A stretch of 36,863 bases of DNA from Bacteroidota bacterium (GCA_029571985.1 JAKQVC010000160.1:1-36863), one strand, 5' to 3'; counted from the stretch's first letter, positions 15,454-23,933 are shown. Made by a program: numbers and translations. The notes: generated from the letters alone by a model not told the origin.

Positions 15454-17991
15454 TTACCGTTGAATGACAAAATTTCGTGTGATGCTTTCAGCTCCATCTG
15501 AAATTCGCACGAAATACATTCCGGCATCGTAATGATCTGTTGGAATAGTAATCTGAGTATCTGTAATATTTTGATAAACGTCAACCACATTTCCTACAAT
15601 ATCTGAAATATAGAAATCCAAAGCCTCGCTACCATTGTTATGTAAACTAATGGTAATCACATCTTTAGCCGGATTCGGTGCTATTACAATATGATCGGCA
15701 ATTGGTAAATCATGAATGCCAACACCACAATCGGCGCATGCACCCCAGCATACAACACCTAAATCTGCATCACCGGTTACAGTCAATGCACGGTTTGTAA
15801 ATCCACCGGTGGTAATTGTACAAGGAGCGCCTTCAGTTAATGTTTCTGAACCGGCCCAAGCATCATAAGCAAATTTGTATTCGTAAGTGCCTGCAGTTAA
15901 TGAAATAGTTAAATCCCAGATATTATCACCATCAATATCTGACATCGGTGCACAACCACCGCACCAGCCATTAAATGTGCCGTTTACTTCAGGTGTAGTA
16001 AATGGTTCTGTAACATCATTCATGTTTACATGAAATACAATGTCAAATGAAGTATCAATTACACCATCGCATGCGCTGCAACTTGCCCAGCATACTTCAT
16101 CTAAAACGGCATCACCTGTAACAACTAATGAACGGTTTGTAAATCCAAATGCAGTTATAGTACATGGATCACCTTCAGTTAATGTTTCTTGTCCTGCCCA
16201 TGCATCATAAGCAAATTTATATTCGTAGCTGCCTGCTGCAAGTGGAATGGTAAGTTCCCACACATTATCTCCATCAAGATCGGACATTGGTGCACAACCA
16301 CCACACCAGCCATTAAATGTGCCGTTTACTTCCGGAGTTGTATATGGTTCTAAAACCTCATTCATATCAACAATGAAAGTAACATTGAATAAACTATCTA
16401 AACCGCAGTTTACACAGCTACCCCAGCACACAACATCTAATTCAACATCTCCTGTAACCGTCAATGCGCGATTGGTAAATCCACCATCAGTAATCGTGCA
16501 ATCAGCACCTGGAATTAAATTCTCAGAACCTGCCCATGCATCATAAGCAAATTTGTATTGATAATCACCGGCTGGCATAAATAAAGTAGCACTCCATATA
16601 CCATCACCATCATCATCAGAAAGTGGATTACAACCACCGCACCAACCATTAAATGTTCCATTTACTTCTGGCAGTGTATACGGATCTGCAACTTCGTTCA
16701 TATTTACATGAAAGGTAACAGCGTAAGTTGTATCAACTCCGGCACAATCACTGCAGCTTCCCCAGCACACTACATCGAGGTTAGTATCGCCTGTTACATT
16801 TAATGAGCGATTTGTAAATCCAAATGCGGTAATAGTACATGGATCACCTTCTGTTAATGTTTCAGAACCCGCCCATGCATCATAAGCATATTTAAATTCG
16901 TGTGTGCCTTCGGTTATTGCAATCGTTGTACTCCAGATACCATCACCTTCAGGATCGCTCAGTGGATTACAACCTCCACACCAACCGTTGAAGGTACCGT
17001 TTACCTCAGGCGTTGTAAATCCGGCAACCACTTCATTCATATTTACATTGAATGTAACGTTGTATACAGCAGGACCGCCACCGCCTCCAAATTGAACATC
17101 ATCGAAATAATAGGTTTTTTCACCAGCAATGGCACCTGTTACACCGAAGTTGAAAAAGATGGAAGCTTTATTATAAAAATAATCATAGTTAATAGCTGCT
17201 GTGCCCGGCGCTTCATTTGAAAAATCAAATAAGAGCGTTTCCCAGTCACCTGCAACAGTCGTTGTTGCTTCAGTCTCAACTGATTTTGTTGGGTCAGCAT
17301 AATCTTCTACTTTCAATCTAACCTGAATATTTGAATCAGGCGACCAAACGCGAACACTCATGGTAGTGGCGCCATCAGCGAAAGGAATTTCATTTGCAAA
17401 TCCGGCACCTGCACCATTGGTGATGGTTGTTCCTGCCCATAATTCAGCAGTAGCAGATTTAATTACTTTGGCTACCGTGTTTGATGGATCTGTCGGGTCT
17501 TCAACAATGCTTGAAGCTTCGGCACCACCAAAACCAATAAGACCATAATCTACATCTACTTCATCAAAGGTTACCGGAACGTCCATCTGCGTTAATCCGG
17601 GCGCGCCACAATCTTCGCACAAACCCCAGCAAACTACATCAAGTGTTACATCACCCGAAACAGTAAGCGTGCGGTTAGTAAACCCGAATGCGGTTACGGT
17701 GCAAGGTGAGCCTTCGGTCAAAAATTCCTGACCAGCCCAGGCGTCATAAGCATATTTATACTCATATGTGCCTGCGTCTAAAGCAATGGTGGCAGTCCAA
17801 ATGCCATCACCATCACCATCTGCCAGTGGGTTACAACCGCCACACCAGCCATTAAATGTGCCATTCACCTCTGGTGTGGTGAAGGCAGCACCCACCAGAT
17901 TCATATTGACCTGGAAGGTAACATTGTACGTTTGTGCTGATGCACTAAATGCAACAAAACACAAGATTAAAATGGTAAATAATCGTTTCAT
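15454..17991 (-). CDS. T9SS protein with five CBM48-like modules and one beta-sandwich domain
   Basis: 845 residues from the ATG at 17991 (signal peptide ending FSASAQ; the open frame reaches 18018). Module 1 spans residues 21-129. A different domain (about 130-305; PVTFDEVDVDYGLIGFGGAE to KTYYFDDVQF) looks like a CBM4/Lam-type beta sandwich. Modules 2-5 start near 310, 423, 534 and 649, each about 112 residues. Every module has PEVNGTFNGWCGGC, then DGIW or DNVW, YEYKFAYDAW and FTNR, and ends with cysteines such as VCWGSCSDC. NGTFNGW plus YEYKF resembles the glycogen/starch-binding CBM48/AMPK type of E-set domain. The C-terminal 85 residues (IAPNPAKDVI to TRNFVIQR) are a T9SS sorting domain. 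No catalytic domain is present. A role in binding glucan outside the cell is inferred from the modules and the adjacent glucan operon. Confidence 0.85.
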   Translation of the reverse strand: MKRLFTILILCFVAFSASAQTYNVTFQVNMNLVGAAFTTPEVNGTFNGWCGGCNPLADGDGDGIWTATIALDAGTYEYKYAYDAWAGQEFLTEGSPCTVTAFGFTNRTLTVSGDVTLDVVCWGLCEDCGAPGLTQMDVPVTFDEVDVDYGLIGFGGAEASSIVEDPTDPSNTVAKVIKSATAELWAGTTITNGAGAGFANEIPFADGATTMSVRVWSPDSNIQVRLKVEDYADPTKSVETEATTTVAGDWETLLFDFSNEAPGTAAINYDYFYNKASIFFNFGVTGAIAGEKTYYFDDVQFGGGGGPAVYNVTFNVNMNEVVAGFTTPEVNGTFNGWCGGCNPLSDPEGDGIWSTTIAITEGTHEFKYAYDAWAGSETLTEGDPCTITAFGFTNRSLNVTGDTNLDVVCWGSCSDCAGVDTTYAVTFHVNMNEVADPYTLPEVNGTFNGWCGGCNPLSDDDGDGIWSATLFMPAGDYQYKFAYDAWAGSENLIPGADCTITDGGFTNRALTVTGDVELDVVCWGSCVNCGLDSLFNVTFIVDMNEVLEPYTTPEVNGTFNGWCGGCAPMSDLDGDNVWELTIPLAAGSYEYKFAYDAWAGQETLTEGDPCTITAFGFTNRSLVVTGDAVLDEVCWASCSACDGVIDTSFDIVFHVNMNDVTEPFTTPEVNGTFNGWCGGCAPMSDIDGDNIWDLTISLTAGTYEYKFAYDAWAGSETLTEGAPCTITTGGFTNRALTVTGDADLGVVCWGACADCGVGIHDLPIADHIVIAPNPAKDVITISLHNNGSEALDFYISDIVGNVVDVYQNITDTQITIPTDHYDAGMYFVRISDGAESITRNFVIQR
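15730..17064 (-). repeat. Four tandem 336-342 bp module repeats within the gene
   Basis: The DNA for modules 2-5 repeats with a period of 112-114 codons (module starts at 17064, 16725, 16392 and 16047 on the minus strand). The segments coding for PEVNGTFNGWCGGC and FAYDAWAG are nearly identical, so copy number may vary by recombination. Module 1 lies apart, separated by the beta-sandwich domain. Confidence 0.8.
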
Positions 17992-18022
17992 ATTATTAGA
18001 TATTAAATTTAAATCCAATAAG

Positions 18023-18053
18023 TAAAGTTAGGCTCTTTTTGTAATAATTACAA
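18023..18053 (-). promoter_or_regulatory. Promoter and palindromic operator of the five-module protein gene
   Basis: TTGTAA-TAA-TTACAA (18039-18053) is a perfect inverted repeat. On the minus strand its TTG sits 20 bases before TAACTTTA (18030-18023), close to the -7 consensus TAnnTTTG, so the palindrome covers the -33 element. It is 47 bases from the ATG at 17991. The same layout is found upstream of the neighbouring module protein gene, including the TTACAAAAAGA that leads out of the palindrome. Confidence 0.7.
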
Positions 18054-18215
18054 CAAGTAACCGCATTTAACTTTTCTTTGCTGTGGAACGTATGGTTACA
18101 CAAAATGCGTTTGACTGCTTTGTTTAACAGCAAAGTGTTGTCTGTCAGGGGGTTATGAGAATCGATGCAATATGGTAAAAGCAATTTATCCCATCCGAAT
18201 CTATACATACACCAT

Positions 18216-18245
18216 AAAAAAAACCCACCCTTTTGAGGTGGGTTT
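18216..18245 (-). terminator. Intrinsic terminator of the two-module protein gene
   Basis: AAACCCACC (18221-18229) pairs with GGTGGGTTT (18237-18245). On the minus strand the stem is followed by T residues (eight Ts in all, counting the stem end). It lies 20 bases past the stop of the gene at 18265, so that gene is separated from the next one, which has its own promoter. Confidence 0.9.
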
Positions 18246-18264
18246 GTCAACCAGAGTTTGTACT

Positions 18265-19722
18265 TTATTCAATTACGATACTGCGGGTAATGGTTTGTTC
18301 ATTACCAATAATTTTAACTAAGTATATACCTTCAGCTGTTCCGCTGTTCAGGTTGATTGTTTCCTGAATGGCACCATTTGTTACTGGAGCCTGCATGCGA
18401 TACACTTCTGCACCGCTCAGGTTATACACCAATATATCTGCACTTGTTTCATTTTCGCTTAAGGCAGCTTCAACGGTAAAAGAACCGGTAGAAGGGTTAG
18501 GATACAAGGAAACAATAGCTTCCAGCTGGTCAGATTCTAAACGGCAGGAGGATGTAACTGCTATAGATTTAGATTTGGTACATCCTGCCGCAGTAGTTTC
18601 TTTTAATTTATAGGTACCAATTGATGTAGCCGTATAAACTAAAGGAGCACCTGGAATCAACACACCATTTTTAAACCACTGATAGGTGCTGCCGGCGCCA
18701 ATTTTTCCTTTTAACACAACAGAACCTGTTGCGCAAATATCCAGACTGCCTAAATATTGAATTTTAGGTGCGGGTTTAGATACTGTCAAGGTGGTAGCTG
18801 CCGATTCGGCAAATGCAGTGCCCTGATAGATAACTACAGAATAATTACCTGCCTGATTAGTTGTATAGGTAGCATTGGTAGCACCTGGAATATTCACACC
18901 GTTTTTCTGCCACTGATAACCGGTGTAACCCGCTGTAGCTGTAAACGTTTGAGTTAATCCGGAACAAATCGTTACCGGTCCTGCAGGGGTAATACCTGTT
19001 TCAATATAGTTGCAAGTTCCCCAGATTACTGGATCTAAAGTGGCATCTGCTGAAACTGATAATGCACGGTTGGTGAAACCGAAATTGGTCACCGTGCATG
19101 GGTCACCTTCTGTAAGTGTTTCCTGTCCGGTCCATGCATCATAGGCAAACTTATACTCATAAGTACCAGCACCTAATGGAATGGTAATTTCCCAAATACC
19201 ATCGCTGTTTGCATCGCTCATCGGTGCACAACCACCGCACCAGCCGTTGAAATTGCCGTTTACTTCAGGGGTAGTAAATGGTCCGGCAACACCGTTCATA
19301 TTTACCTGGAAGGTTATATCATATACACCGCCGGCACCGCAATCATCACAGCTTCCCCAGCAAACTAACGGAAGCACAACGTCGCCGCTTACATCTAAAT
19401 AGCGATTCGTAAATCCAAAATTGGTTACTGTGCAGGCAGATCCCGGTATAAGGTTTTCTTGTCCGGCCCAGCTGTCATAAGCAAATTTATATTCATAATA
19501 ACCCGGAGCCAATGGGATGGTTATTTCCCAGATGCCATCCAGATCCGGATCAGTCATAGCAGCACATCCGCCACACCAGCCGTTAAAACTACCGTTTACC
19601 TCTGGTGTCGTATACGGGTCTCCTACTGTATTCATGTTTACCCGAAAGGTAACATTGAATGTTTGTGCCTGGATAGCCAAAATGCTACCTAAAAACAAGG
19701 CTAATGTCAAAAGTCTTTTCAT
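18265..19722 (-). CDS. T9SS protein with two CBM48-like modules and Ig-like domains
   Basis: A 485-residue secreted protein. The signal peptide is MKRLLTLALFLGSILAIQAQ. CBM48-like modules lie at 21-131 and 132-240, each with PEVNG-FNGWCGGC and YYEYKFAYDSW or YEYKFAYDAW; the second has lost one late cysteine (VIWGTC instead of VCWGSC). Two Ig-like segments follow (about 245-316 and 320-393), with GYQWQKNGVNIPGATNATY and STYQWFKNGVLIPGA, the pattern of repeats often found in T9SS adhesin-like proteins. The T9SS sorting domain is at 400-485 (SLYPNPSTGSFTVEA to TRSIVIE). There is no enzyme domain. It is divergent from the Nudix regulator gene and shares its operator type with the five-module gene. 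Confidence 0.85.
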   Translation of the reverse strand: MKRLLTLALFLGSILAIQAQTFNVTFRVNMNTVGDPYTTPEVNGSFNGWCGGCAAMTDPDLDGIWEITIPLAPGYYEYKFAYDSWAGQENLIPGSACTVTNFGFTNRYLDVSGDVVLPLVCWGSCDDCGAGGVYDITFQVNMNGVAGPFTTPEVNGNFNGWCGGCAPMSDANSDGIWEITIPLGAGTYEYKFAYDAWTGQETLTEGDPCTVTNFGFTNRALSVSADATLDPVIWGTCNYIETGITPAGPVTICSGLTQTFTATAGYTGYQWQKNGVNIPGATNATYTTNQAGNYSVVIYQGTAFAESAATTLTVSKPAPKIQYLGSLDICATGSVVLKGKIGAGSTYQWFKNGVLIPGAPLVYTATSIGTYKLKETTAAGCTKSKSIAVTSSCRLESDQLEAIVSLYPNPSTGSFTVEAALSENETSADILVYNLSGAEVYRMQAPVTNGAIQETINLNSGTAEGIYLVKIIGNEQTITRSIVIE

Positions 19723-19754
19723 GATTTTGGTGTTTTTGTTATGATTTGAGTATG

Positions 19755-19785
19755 TAAATCTAAAGTCTTTTTGTAAAAATTACAA
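19755..19785 (-). promoter_or_regulatory. Promoter and palindromic operator of the two-module protein gene
   Basis: TTGTAA-AAA-TTACAA (19771-19785) is a perfect inverted repeat. On the minus strand its TTG is 20 bases before TAGATTTA (19762-19755), a near match to TAnnTTTG. It lies 48 bases from the ATG at 19722. The spacing and the following TTACAAAAAGA match the site upstream of the five-module gene. Confidence 0.7.
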
Positions 19786-19794
19786 TATGTCTTA

Positions 19795-19842
19795 AAGTAT
19801 TTTTTACAAAAAGTACTTTTTTCGCAATTTTCCTTACATTTG
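19795..19842 (+). promoter_or_regulatory. Promoter region of the regulator and glucan operon
   Basis: TACATTTG (19835-19842) is an exact -7 consensus, 18 bases before the ATG at 19861. Upstream are AAGTATTTTTTACAA (19795-19809), matching 12 of 15 positions of the palindrome used by the module protein genes, and a perfect palindrome AAAAAGTACTTTTT (19808-19821). AAAGTATTTTTT and AAAGTACTTTTT also form direct repeats 16 bases apart. This suggests autoregulation and control of the operon; no good -33 TTG is seen. Confidence 0.55.
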
Positions 19843-19860
19843 TTTAGTCAAACCTGCAGA

Positions 19861-20601
19861 ATGGCCGCTCACGATCCGGATAAAAGGAAAAGTTTAACAT
19901 ACGATATCTATACGGTACCGATAGATACCTTCTTCCAATCAGCATTTTCAATCGATTGTGTTGTGTTTGGCGTGAGTAATAAGCAGTTACAGGTTTTGCT
20001 TATTCAACGCGGTGCAGCTCCTTATAAAAATTATTGGGCCCTGCCGGGCGATTTGGTATTCCCGGAGGAAGACTTAGATACTTCTGCCATTCGCGTGCTA
20101 AAAGACCTGACCAGCCTGTCGAAAATACATTTCAAACAGGTGAAAGCCTTTGGTGAAGTGAACCGACATCCGCTCGGACGCGTAATCACCATTGGGTATT
20201 ATGCCTTTGTTAAAATTGAGGATTATACGCCAAAGGCATCGTTCTGGGCGAAAAAAACAAAATGGCATCCGGTTAATTCTTTGCCTAAACTGGCTTTTGA
20301 CCATAGAGCAATTGTAGATGCCTGTCATGAACGATTACAGGAAGACATCATTCAATATCCAATCTGGAAAGATGTACTGCCAAATAAATTTACACTCACA
20401 CAATTACAAGAAGTTTTTGAAGGTGTGTTGAACACAACGTTCGACAAAGGGAATTTTAGAAAGAAGTTGAGCACCTATCGTTTTCTCAAAGCTTTAAATG
20501 AAATGCAAACCGGCGTATCACACAGACCGGCAGAATTATATACATTTAACGAAAAAGAATTCGAGAAAGCCCGGCAAAAAGGGCATCGGTTCGACTTTTA
20601 A
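19861..20601 (+). CDS. Nudix-fold transcriptional regulator (NrtR/AraR type)
   Basis: 246 residues: a Nudix-like sensor domain (about 25-150) and a C-terminal winged helix (about 165-246; LPNKFTLTQLQEVFEGVL, then DKGNFRKKLS). The Nudix box region reads ALPGDLVFPEEDLDTSAIRV, followed by LKDLTSLS: the REUxEE catalytic glutamates are replaced, so it should not hydrolyse nucleotides. NRHPLGRVITIGYYAFV and LAFDHRAIVDACHERL are typical of Bacteroidota NrtR relatives; some of these sense sugars and control sugar-use operons. The frame extends to a TTG at 19840, but the ATG at 19861 follows the -7 box at a sensible distance. The first enzyme gene begins 9 bases after its stop, so the regulator is probably co-transcribed with the operon it controls. 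Confidence 0.88.
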   Translation: MAAHDPDKRKSLTYDIYTVPIDTFFQSAFSIDCVVFGVSNKQLQVLLIQRGAAPYKNYWALPGDLVFPEEDLDTSAIRVLKDLTSLSKIHFKQVKAFGEVNRHPLGRVITIGYYAFVKIEDYTPKASFWAKKTKWHPVNSLPKLAFDHRAIVDACHERLQEDIIQYPIWKDVLPNKFTLTQLQEVFEGVLNTTFDKGNFRKKLSTYRFLKALNEMQTGVSHRPAELYTFNEKEFEKARQKGHRFDF

Positions 20602-20610
20602 TAATTAATC

Positions 20611-21948
20611 ATGCATAAATTAACCTCGATGCTGTTAATGAGTTTGCTGGGCATATCGCTGCTGCAGGCTCAGTCAGGTGTGGTTCCTGTATCGCTTGTG
20701 CAGAATGCCGATGGGAGTTGGCAATTGATGCGCGATGGTAAACCATATTATATTCAGGGGGTTGGCGGACAAACCCAATTGGAAAAAGCAAAAGAGATCG
20801 GTGCAAATACGATCAGAACCTGGAGTACAGATAATGCAGGGGAAGTGCTGGATGCCGCACACAAACAGGGTTTGACGGTTATGCTGGGATTGTGGGCACA
20901 ACATGAACGTCATGGTTTTAATTACGACGATACGGCAAAAGTGCGCGCGCAACTCAATTACTTTACTGAGGTCGTAAAAAAATATAAAGACCATCCGGCA
21001 TTATTAATATGGGGCATTGGAAATGAAGTGGATTTATTTTACACCAACACAAATGTTTGGTACGCCATTAATGATATTGCAGAAATGATTCATCGCGTCG
21101 ATCCGAATCATCCAACCAGTACCGTTACCGCTGGTCTCGATCCTGCAGAAGTAAAACTTATTCATGAACGCGCACCCGCAATTGATATATATGGTGTCAA
21201 TACCTATGGAGATATTGGAAATGTTAAAGGAAAAATTAAACAATATGGTTGGGATGGTCCTTATATGATTACTGAATGGGGGCCTAATGGACACTGGGAA
21301 GTAAATAAGACGAAGTGGGGCGCACCTGTTGAACAAAGCAGTACGGAAAAAGCACAGTCGTATCGCGAAAGATATGCAAGCGCTATTTTAGGTGATAAAC
21401 CGCAGTGCATTGGCTCGTTTGTCTTTCTCTGGGGATTTAAGCAGGAAACTACTTCTACCTGGTACGGCATGTTTGACGAAAAGAACGCTTCCAGTGAAGC
21501 AGTTGATGTTTTAGCAGAATATTGGAATCCCTCAGCGCTGATAAATACAGCTCCTAAATTGGATTCTGCACGTTTAGATGGAAAAATTAAAGGGGATATA
21601 ATCGTTTTTGATCCCGAAACGCGCGCACAATCTATTGTTTACTGCACAGATAAGGAAGGAGATAAACTTAAATATGTTTGGGAAGTCGTAACTGAAAGCC
21701 GGGATATCAAAGCCGGTGGTGATGCTGAAACACGACCACCCGCTTTAATGGGCATAAGAGGGAAAAAGAAACAAAATACTTTTTCATTCAGAGTGCCAAA
21801 TGATGAAGGAGCTTACAGGTTATTTATTTATGTGTATGACGGCAATAATCATTATGCCTATTGCAATATTCCATTTTATGTGAAGGACCAAAGCAAAATA
21901 AAACCACGTCCGCTATCCTTTAAAAAACAGGAATTATCGTCGAAGTAG
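20611..21948 (+). CDS. Clan GH-A glycoside hydrolase, possibly GH158 endo-beta-1,3-glucanase
   Basis: A 445-residue exported protein (signal peptide ending LLQAQ). A TIM barrel covers about 25-300: YYIQGVGGQTQLEKAKEIGA, TIRTWSTDNAGEVLDAAH, ALLIWGIGNEVDLF with the likely acid/base E139, and YMITEWGPNGHW with the likely nucleophile E222. An Ig-like domain follows (about 310-435; IIVFDPETRAQSIVYCTDKE). The two glutamates are 83 residues apart; from memory this equals the spacing of the catalytic pair reported for the Bacteroides uniformis GH158 laminarinase, and the barrel-plus-Ig layout agrees. The general call could also be 'GH2-type TIM barrel'. GH16-like and GH3 genes in the same operon support a beta-1,3-glucan substrate. 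It lies 9 bases after the regulator gene. Confidence 0.75.
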   Translation: MHKLTSMLLMSLLGISLLQAQSGVVPVSLVQNADGSWQLMRDGKPYYIQGVGGQTQLEKAKEIGANTIRTWSTDNAGEVLDAAHKQGLTVMLGLWAQHERHGFNYDDTAKVRAQLNYFTEVVKKYKDHPALLIWGIGNEVDLFYTNTNVWYAINDIAEMIHRVDPNHPTSTVTAGLDPAEVKLIHERAPAIDIYGVNTYGDIGNVKGKIKQYGWDGPYMITEWGPNGHWEVNKTKWGAPVEQSSTEKAQSYRERYASAILGDKPQCIGSFVFLWGFKQETTSTWYGMFDEKNASSEAVDVLAEYWNPSALINTAPKLDSARLDGKIKGDIIVFDPETRAQSIVYCTDKEGDKLKYVWEVVTESRDIKAGGDAETRPPALMGIRGKKKQNTFSFRVPNDEGAYRLFIYVYDGNNHYAYCNIPFYVKDQSKIKPRPLSFKKQELSSK

Positions 21949-21980
21949 TTATATAAATCAATCATCAAGTAAACTGTTGC

Positions 21981-23933
21981 ATGAAATTCTTTGTACAAGT
22001 TCGCACCGCTTTATGCATTGCTATGTTTTGCTGCATGGTTGATCAGGCATATGCGCAAACGGATACTTCTAACACATCCTCAATTGGATTATTTCCAAAG
22101 TCGGCGCCGTCGAAACTCGAAAAAATTACGGTTTCAGGTTATTATCGTTTTTTCGGTACTTATTCGCAACATGATTTACCTTATGTAATTAATCCAATTA
22201 TCAGTGACACTATTTTACCTCGAAATGTATTTATTGGTGATGATAGTCAGTTACCCAATTTATTGTTAAACATTGCGGGAAGACCTAGCGCTAAAACATC
22301 ATGGGGTTTTGATGTTTATATGTTTCAGTTTTTGCAGGGCAATACGGATGAAGCTTACAGCAATCAGGTAGTGGATTCGCTGCGGCCTTCAATTTTTGCG
22401 CCACGCGATGACCAGCGTCTTGCCGGTAACCTGATTGTGCATCTCGGTATTAATTTATCAGGTACTTATAATACAGATTACGGAACATTTAAATTGCGCG
22501 CAGGTGGTATAAACTGGCATGCACTTACCGATTTAACCATGGCCTCCTTTAAAGGGTATAATCGGTATGTATTATATGAAGATAATCCTTGGGACCCGGT
22601 AGGACAAAATCCGATGAGTCGCTATGAAAAATATTATATAACCGGCGCCGTAGATCAGGATACGCGTTGGGGTAATCGGGCTTTCACCGGATTAATTCTC
22701 GATGGAACACAATTGCCTTATGGATTGCAATTTTCAGGTTTATTAGGCAAAGCGGAAATAAATGGCGGATTCTCGCAAACACCGAACTATTCTTACGGCG
22801 GAAAAATTCAAAAGACTTTTCATAATATTCATTCCATTAGTCTGAATACCATGAACAGCCTCACCTGGGCTGATAGCCTGGCTCAGGAAAGAGTTGGGTT
22901 TCATATGGTAACGGCTGAAGGAATTGCATCCATTGCAAATTTTATAGCTAAAGCAGAATTTGGAATGGGTCAATATATTAGTCCTGCACACAATGGAAAT
23001 TGGGGCGAGGCTATTCAAATCAATATTACCAGTCCGCTCTTTTGGAAGAATACACGCGTTTCTTTACAAGGTTATCGGATTAGTCCTGATGTTATTAATA
23101 ATACCTCAGCATTCATCAACACCTCTGTTAATGAGTATGTTGTAACGGATTTGCCTGCAGGTACCATAGGCAGCTCTGCCGTTCTGCAACCATTTGCCAG
23201 TGCCATGGTCAGATTAGGCCAAATGACAAATAACAGGCAGGGACTTGCACTCAATACTGATATGCAATTTGGTAAACTAAAATGCAGCTTTGCTTTAGGT
23301 GCTTCAGGAGAAATTACAGCTATTTCAAATGAAATAACATACGGCCATCCCGTTAACCAATTTACCCGCACGCGCTTCTGGCGTTTTGCATACCCTACCG
23401 GCGTGGGACCTTATGAGCGATATTCGGTCATTTACAGAGATACCTATGAAACAGTACATCTGTCGGACGACAGCAGTGGCATTGCCGTGAACAAAAAATA
23501 TTTTAATAATGCGGAAGTGCAACTCAAATATCATACGAAAATATTGAATCGCGACTTATACATATTTGGTCTCGGACAATATGCTTCTGTGCAAAGAGAT
23601 CCTGCTGCATTTATTGTCACAAATGAAGATGCTTATATCCGTCAATACGTGCATGAAGTGGAATTATACTATGCAATATTTAGCAAGTTGACTATTTCAG
23701 GCTATTATGGATATGAGCGCACGCTGGGTAATTACCTGACTGATATTGATGAAGAAACAAGACGCCCCAGAAATCAATATGGCAAGGGTCTTGGATGTGG
23801 TATTGATGTTGATATGGGCAAAAATGCCCGACTGTATGTGCGTAACAGGTGGTTTGAGTTTGAAGACACGAGTTTTCAGCAAGACCATTTTAAAGGATAC
23901 GAAACACTCATAGAATATAAACTGTTTTTTTAA
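21981..23933 (+). CDS. Outer-membrane beta-barrel protein, glucan operon
   Basis: A 650-residue protein with a signal peptide (about 25 residues, ending AYAQ). The rest consists of alternating strands of 8-12 residues with aromatic girdle residues (KITVSGYYRFFGTYS, GFDVYMFQFLQ, LTISGYYGYERTLG) and ends in LIEYKLFF, a C-terminal aromatic typical of BAM-folded barrels. It has no TonB box, plug domain or carboxypeptidase-like domain, so it is not a SusC-type transporter. A porin-like or surface-display role for glucan oligosaccharides is inferred from position only. It is 32 bases after the glycosidase gene and 6 bases before another barrel gene. No named family recognised. Confidence 0.75.
   Translation: MKFFVQVRTALCIAMFCCMVDQAYAQTDTSNTSSIGLFPKSAPSKLEKITVSGYYRFFGTYSQHDLPYVINPIISDTILPRNVFIGDDSQLPNLLLNIAGRPSAKTSWGFDVYMFQFLQGNTDEAYSNQVVDSLRPSIFAPRDDQRLAGNLIVHLGINLSGTYNTDYGTFKLRAGGINWHALTDLTMASFKGYNRYVLYEDNPWDPVGQNPMSRYEKYYITGAVDQDTRWGNRAFTGLILDGTQLPYGLQFSGLLGKAEINGGFSQTPNYSYGGKIQKTFHNIHSISLNTMNSLTWADSLAQERVGFHMVTAEGIASIANFIAKAEFGMGQYISPAHNGNWGEAIQINITSPLFWKNTRVSLQGYRISPDVINNTSAFINTSVNEYVVTDLPAGTIGSSAVLQPFASAMVRLGQMTNNRQGLALNTDMQFGKLKCSFALGASGEITAISNEITYGHPVNQFTRTRFWRFAYPTGVGPYERYSVIYRDTYETVHLSDDSSGIAVNKKYFNNAEVQLKYHTKILNRDLYIFGLGQYASVQRDPAAFIVTNEDAYIRQYVHEVELYYAIFSKLTISGYYGYERTLGNYLTDIDEETRRPRNQYGKGLGCGIDVDMGKNARLYVRNRWFEFEDTSFQQDHFKGYETLIEYKLFF

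Noticed and set aside
16247-17095. Plus-strand frames repeated opposite the module genes
   Set aside because: Their similar translations simply mirror the coding repeats on the minus strand; there is no independent start or family signature.
19861-20601. Nudix hydrolase for nucleotide sugars or ADP-ribose
   Set aside because: The catalytic REUxEE residues are missing and a winged-helix domain is fused, which fits a regulator.
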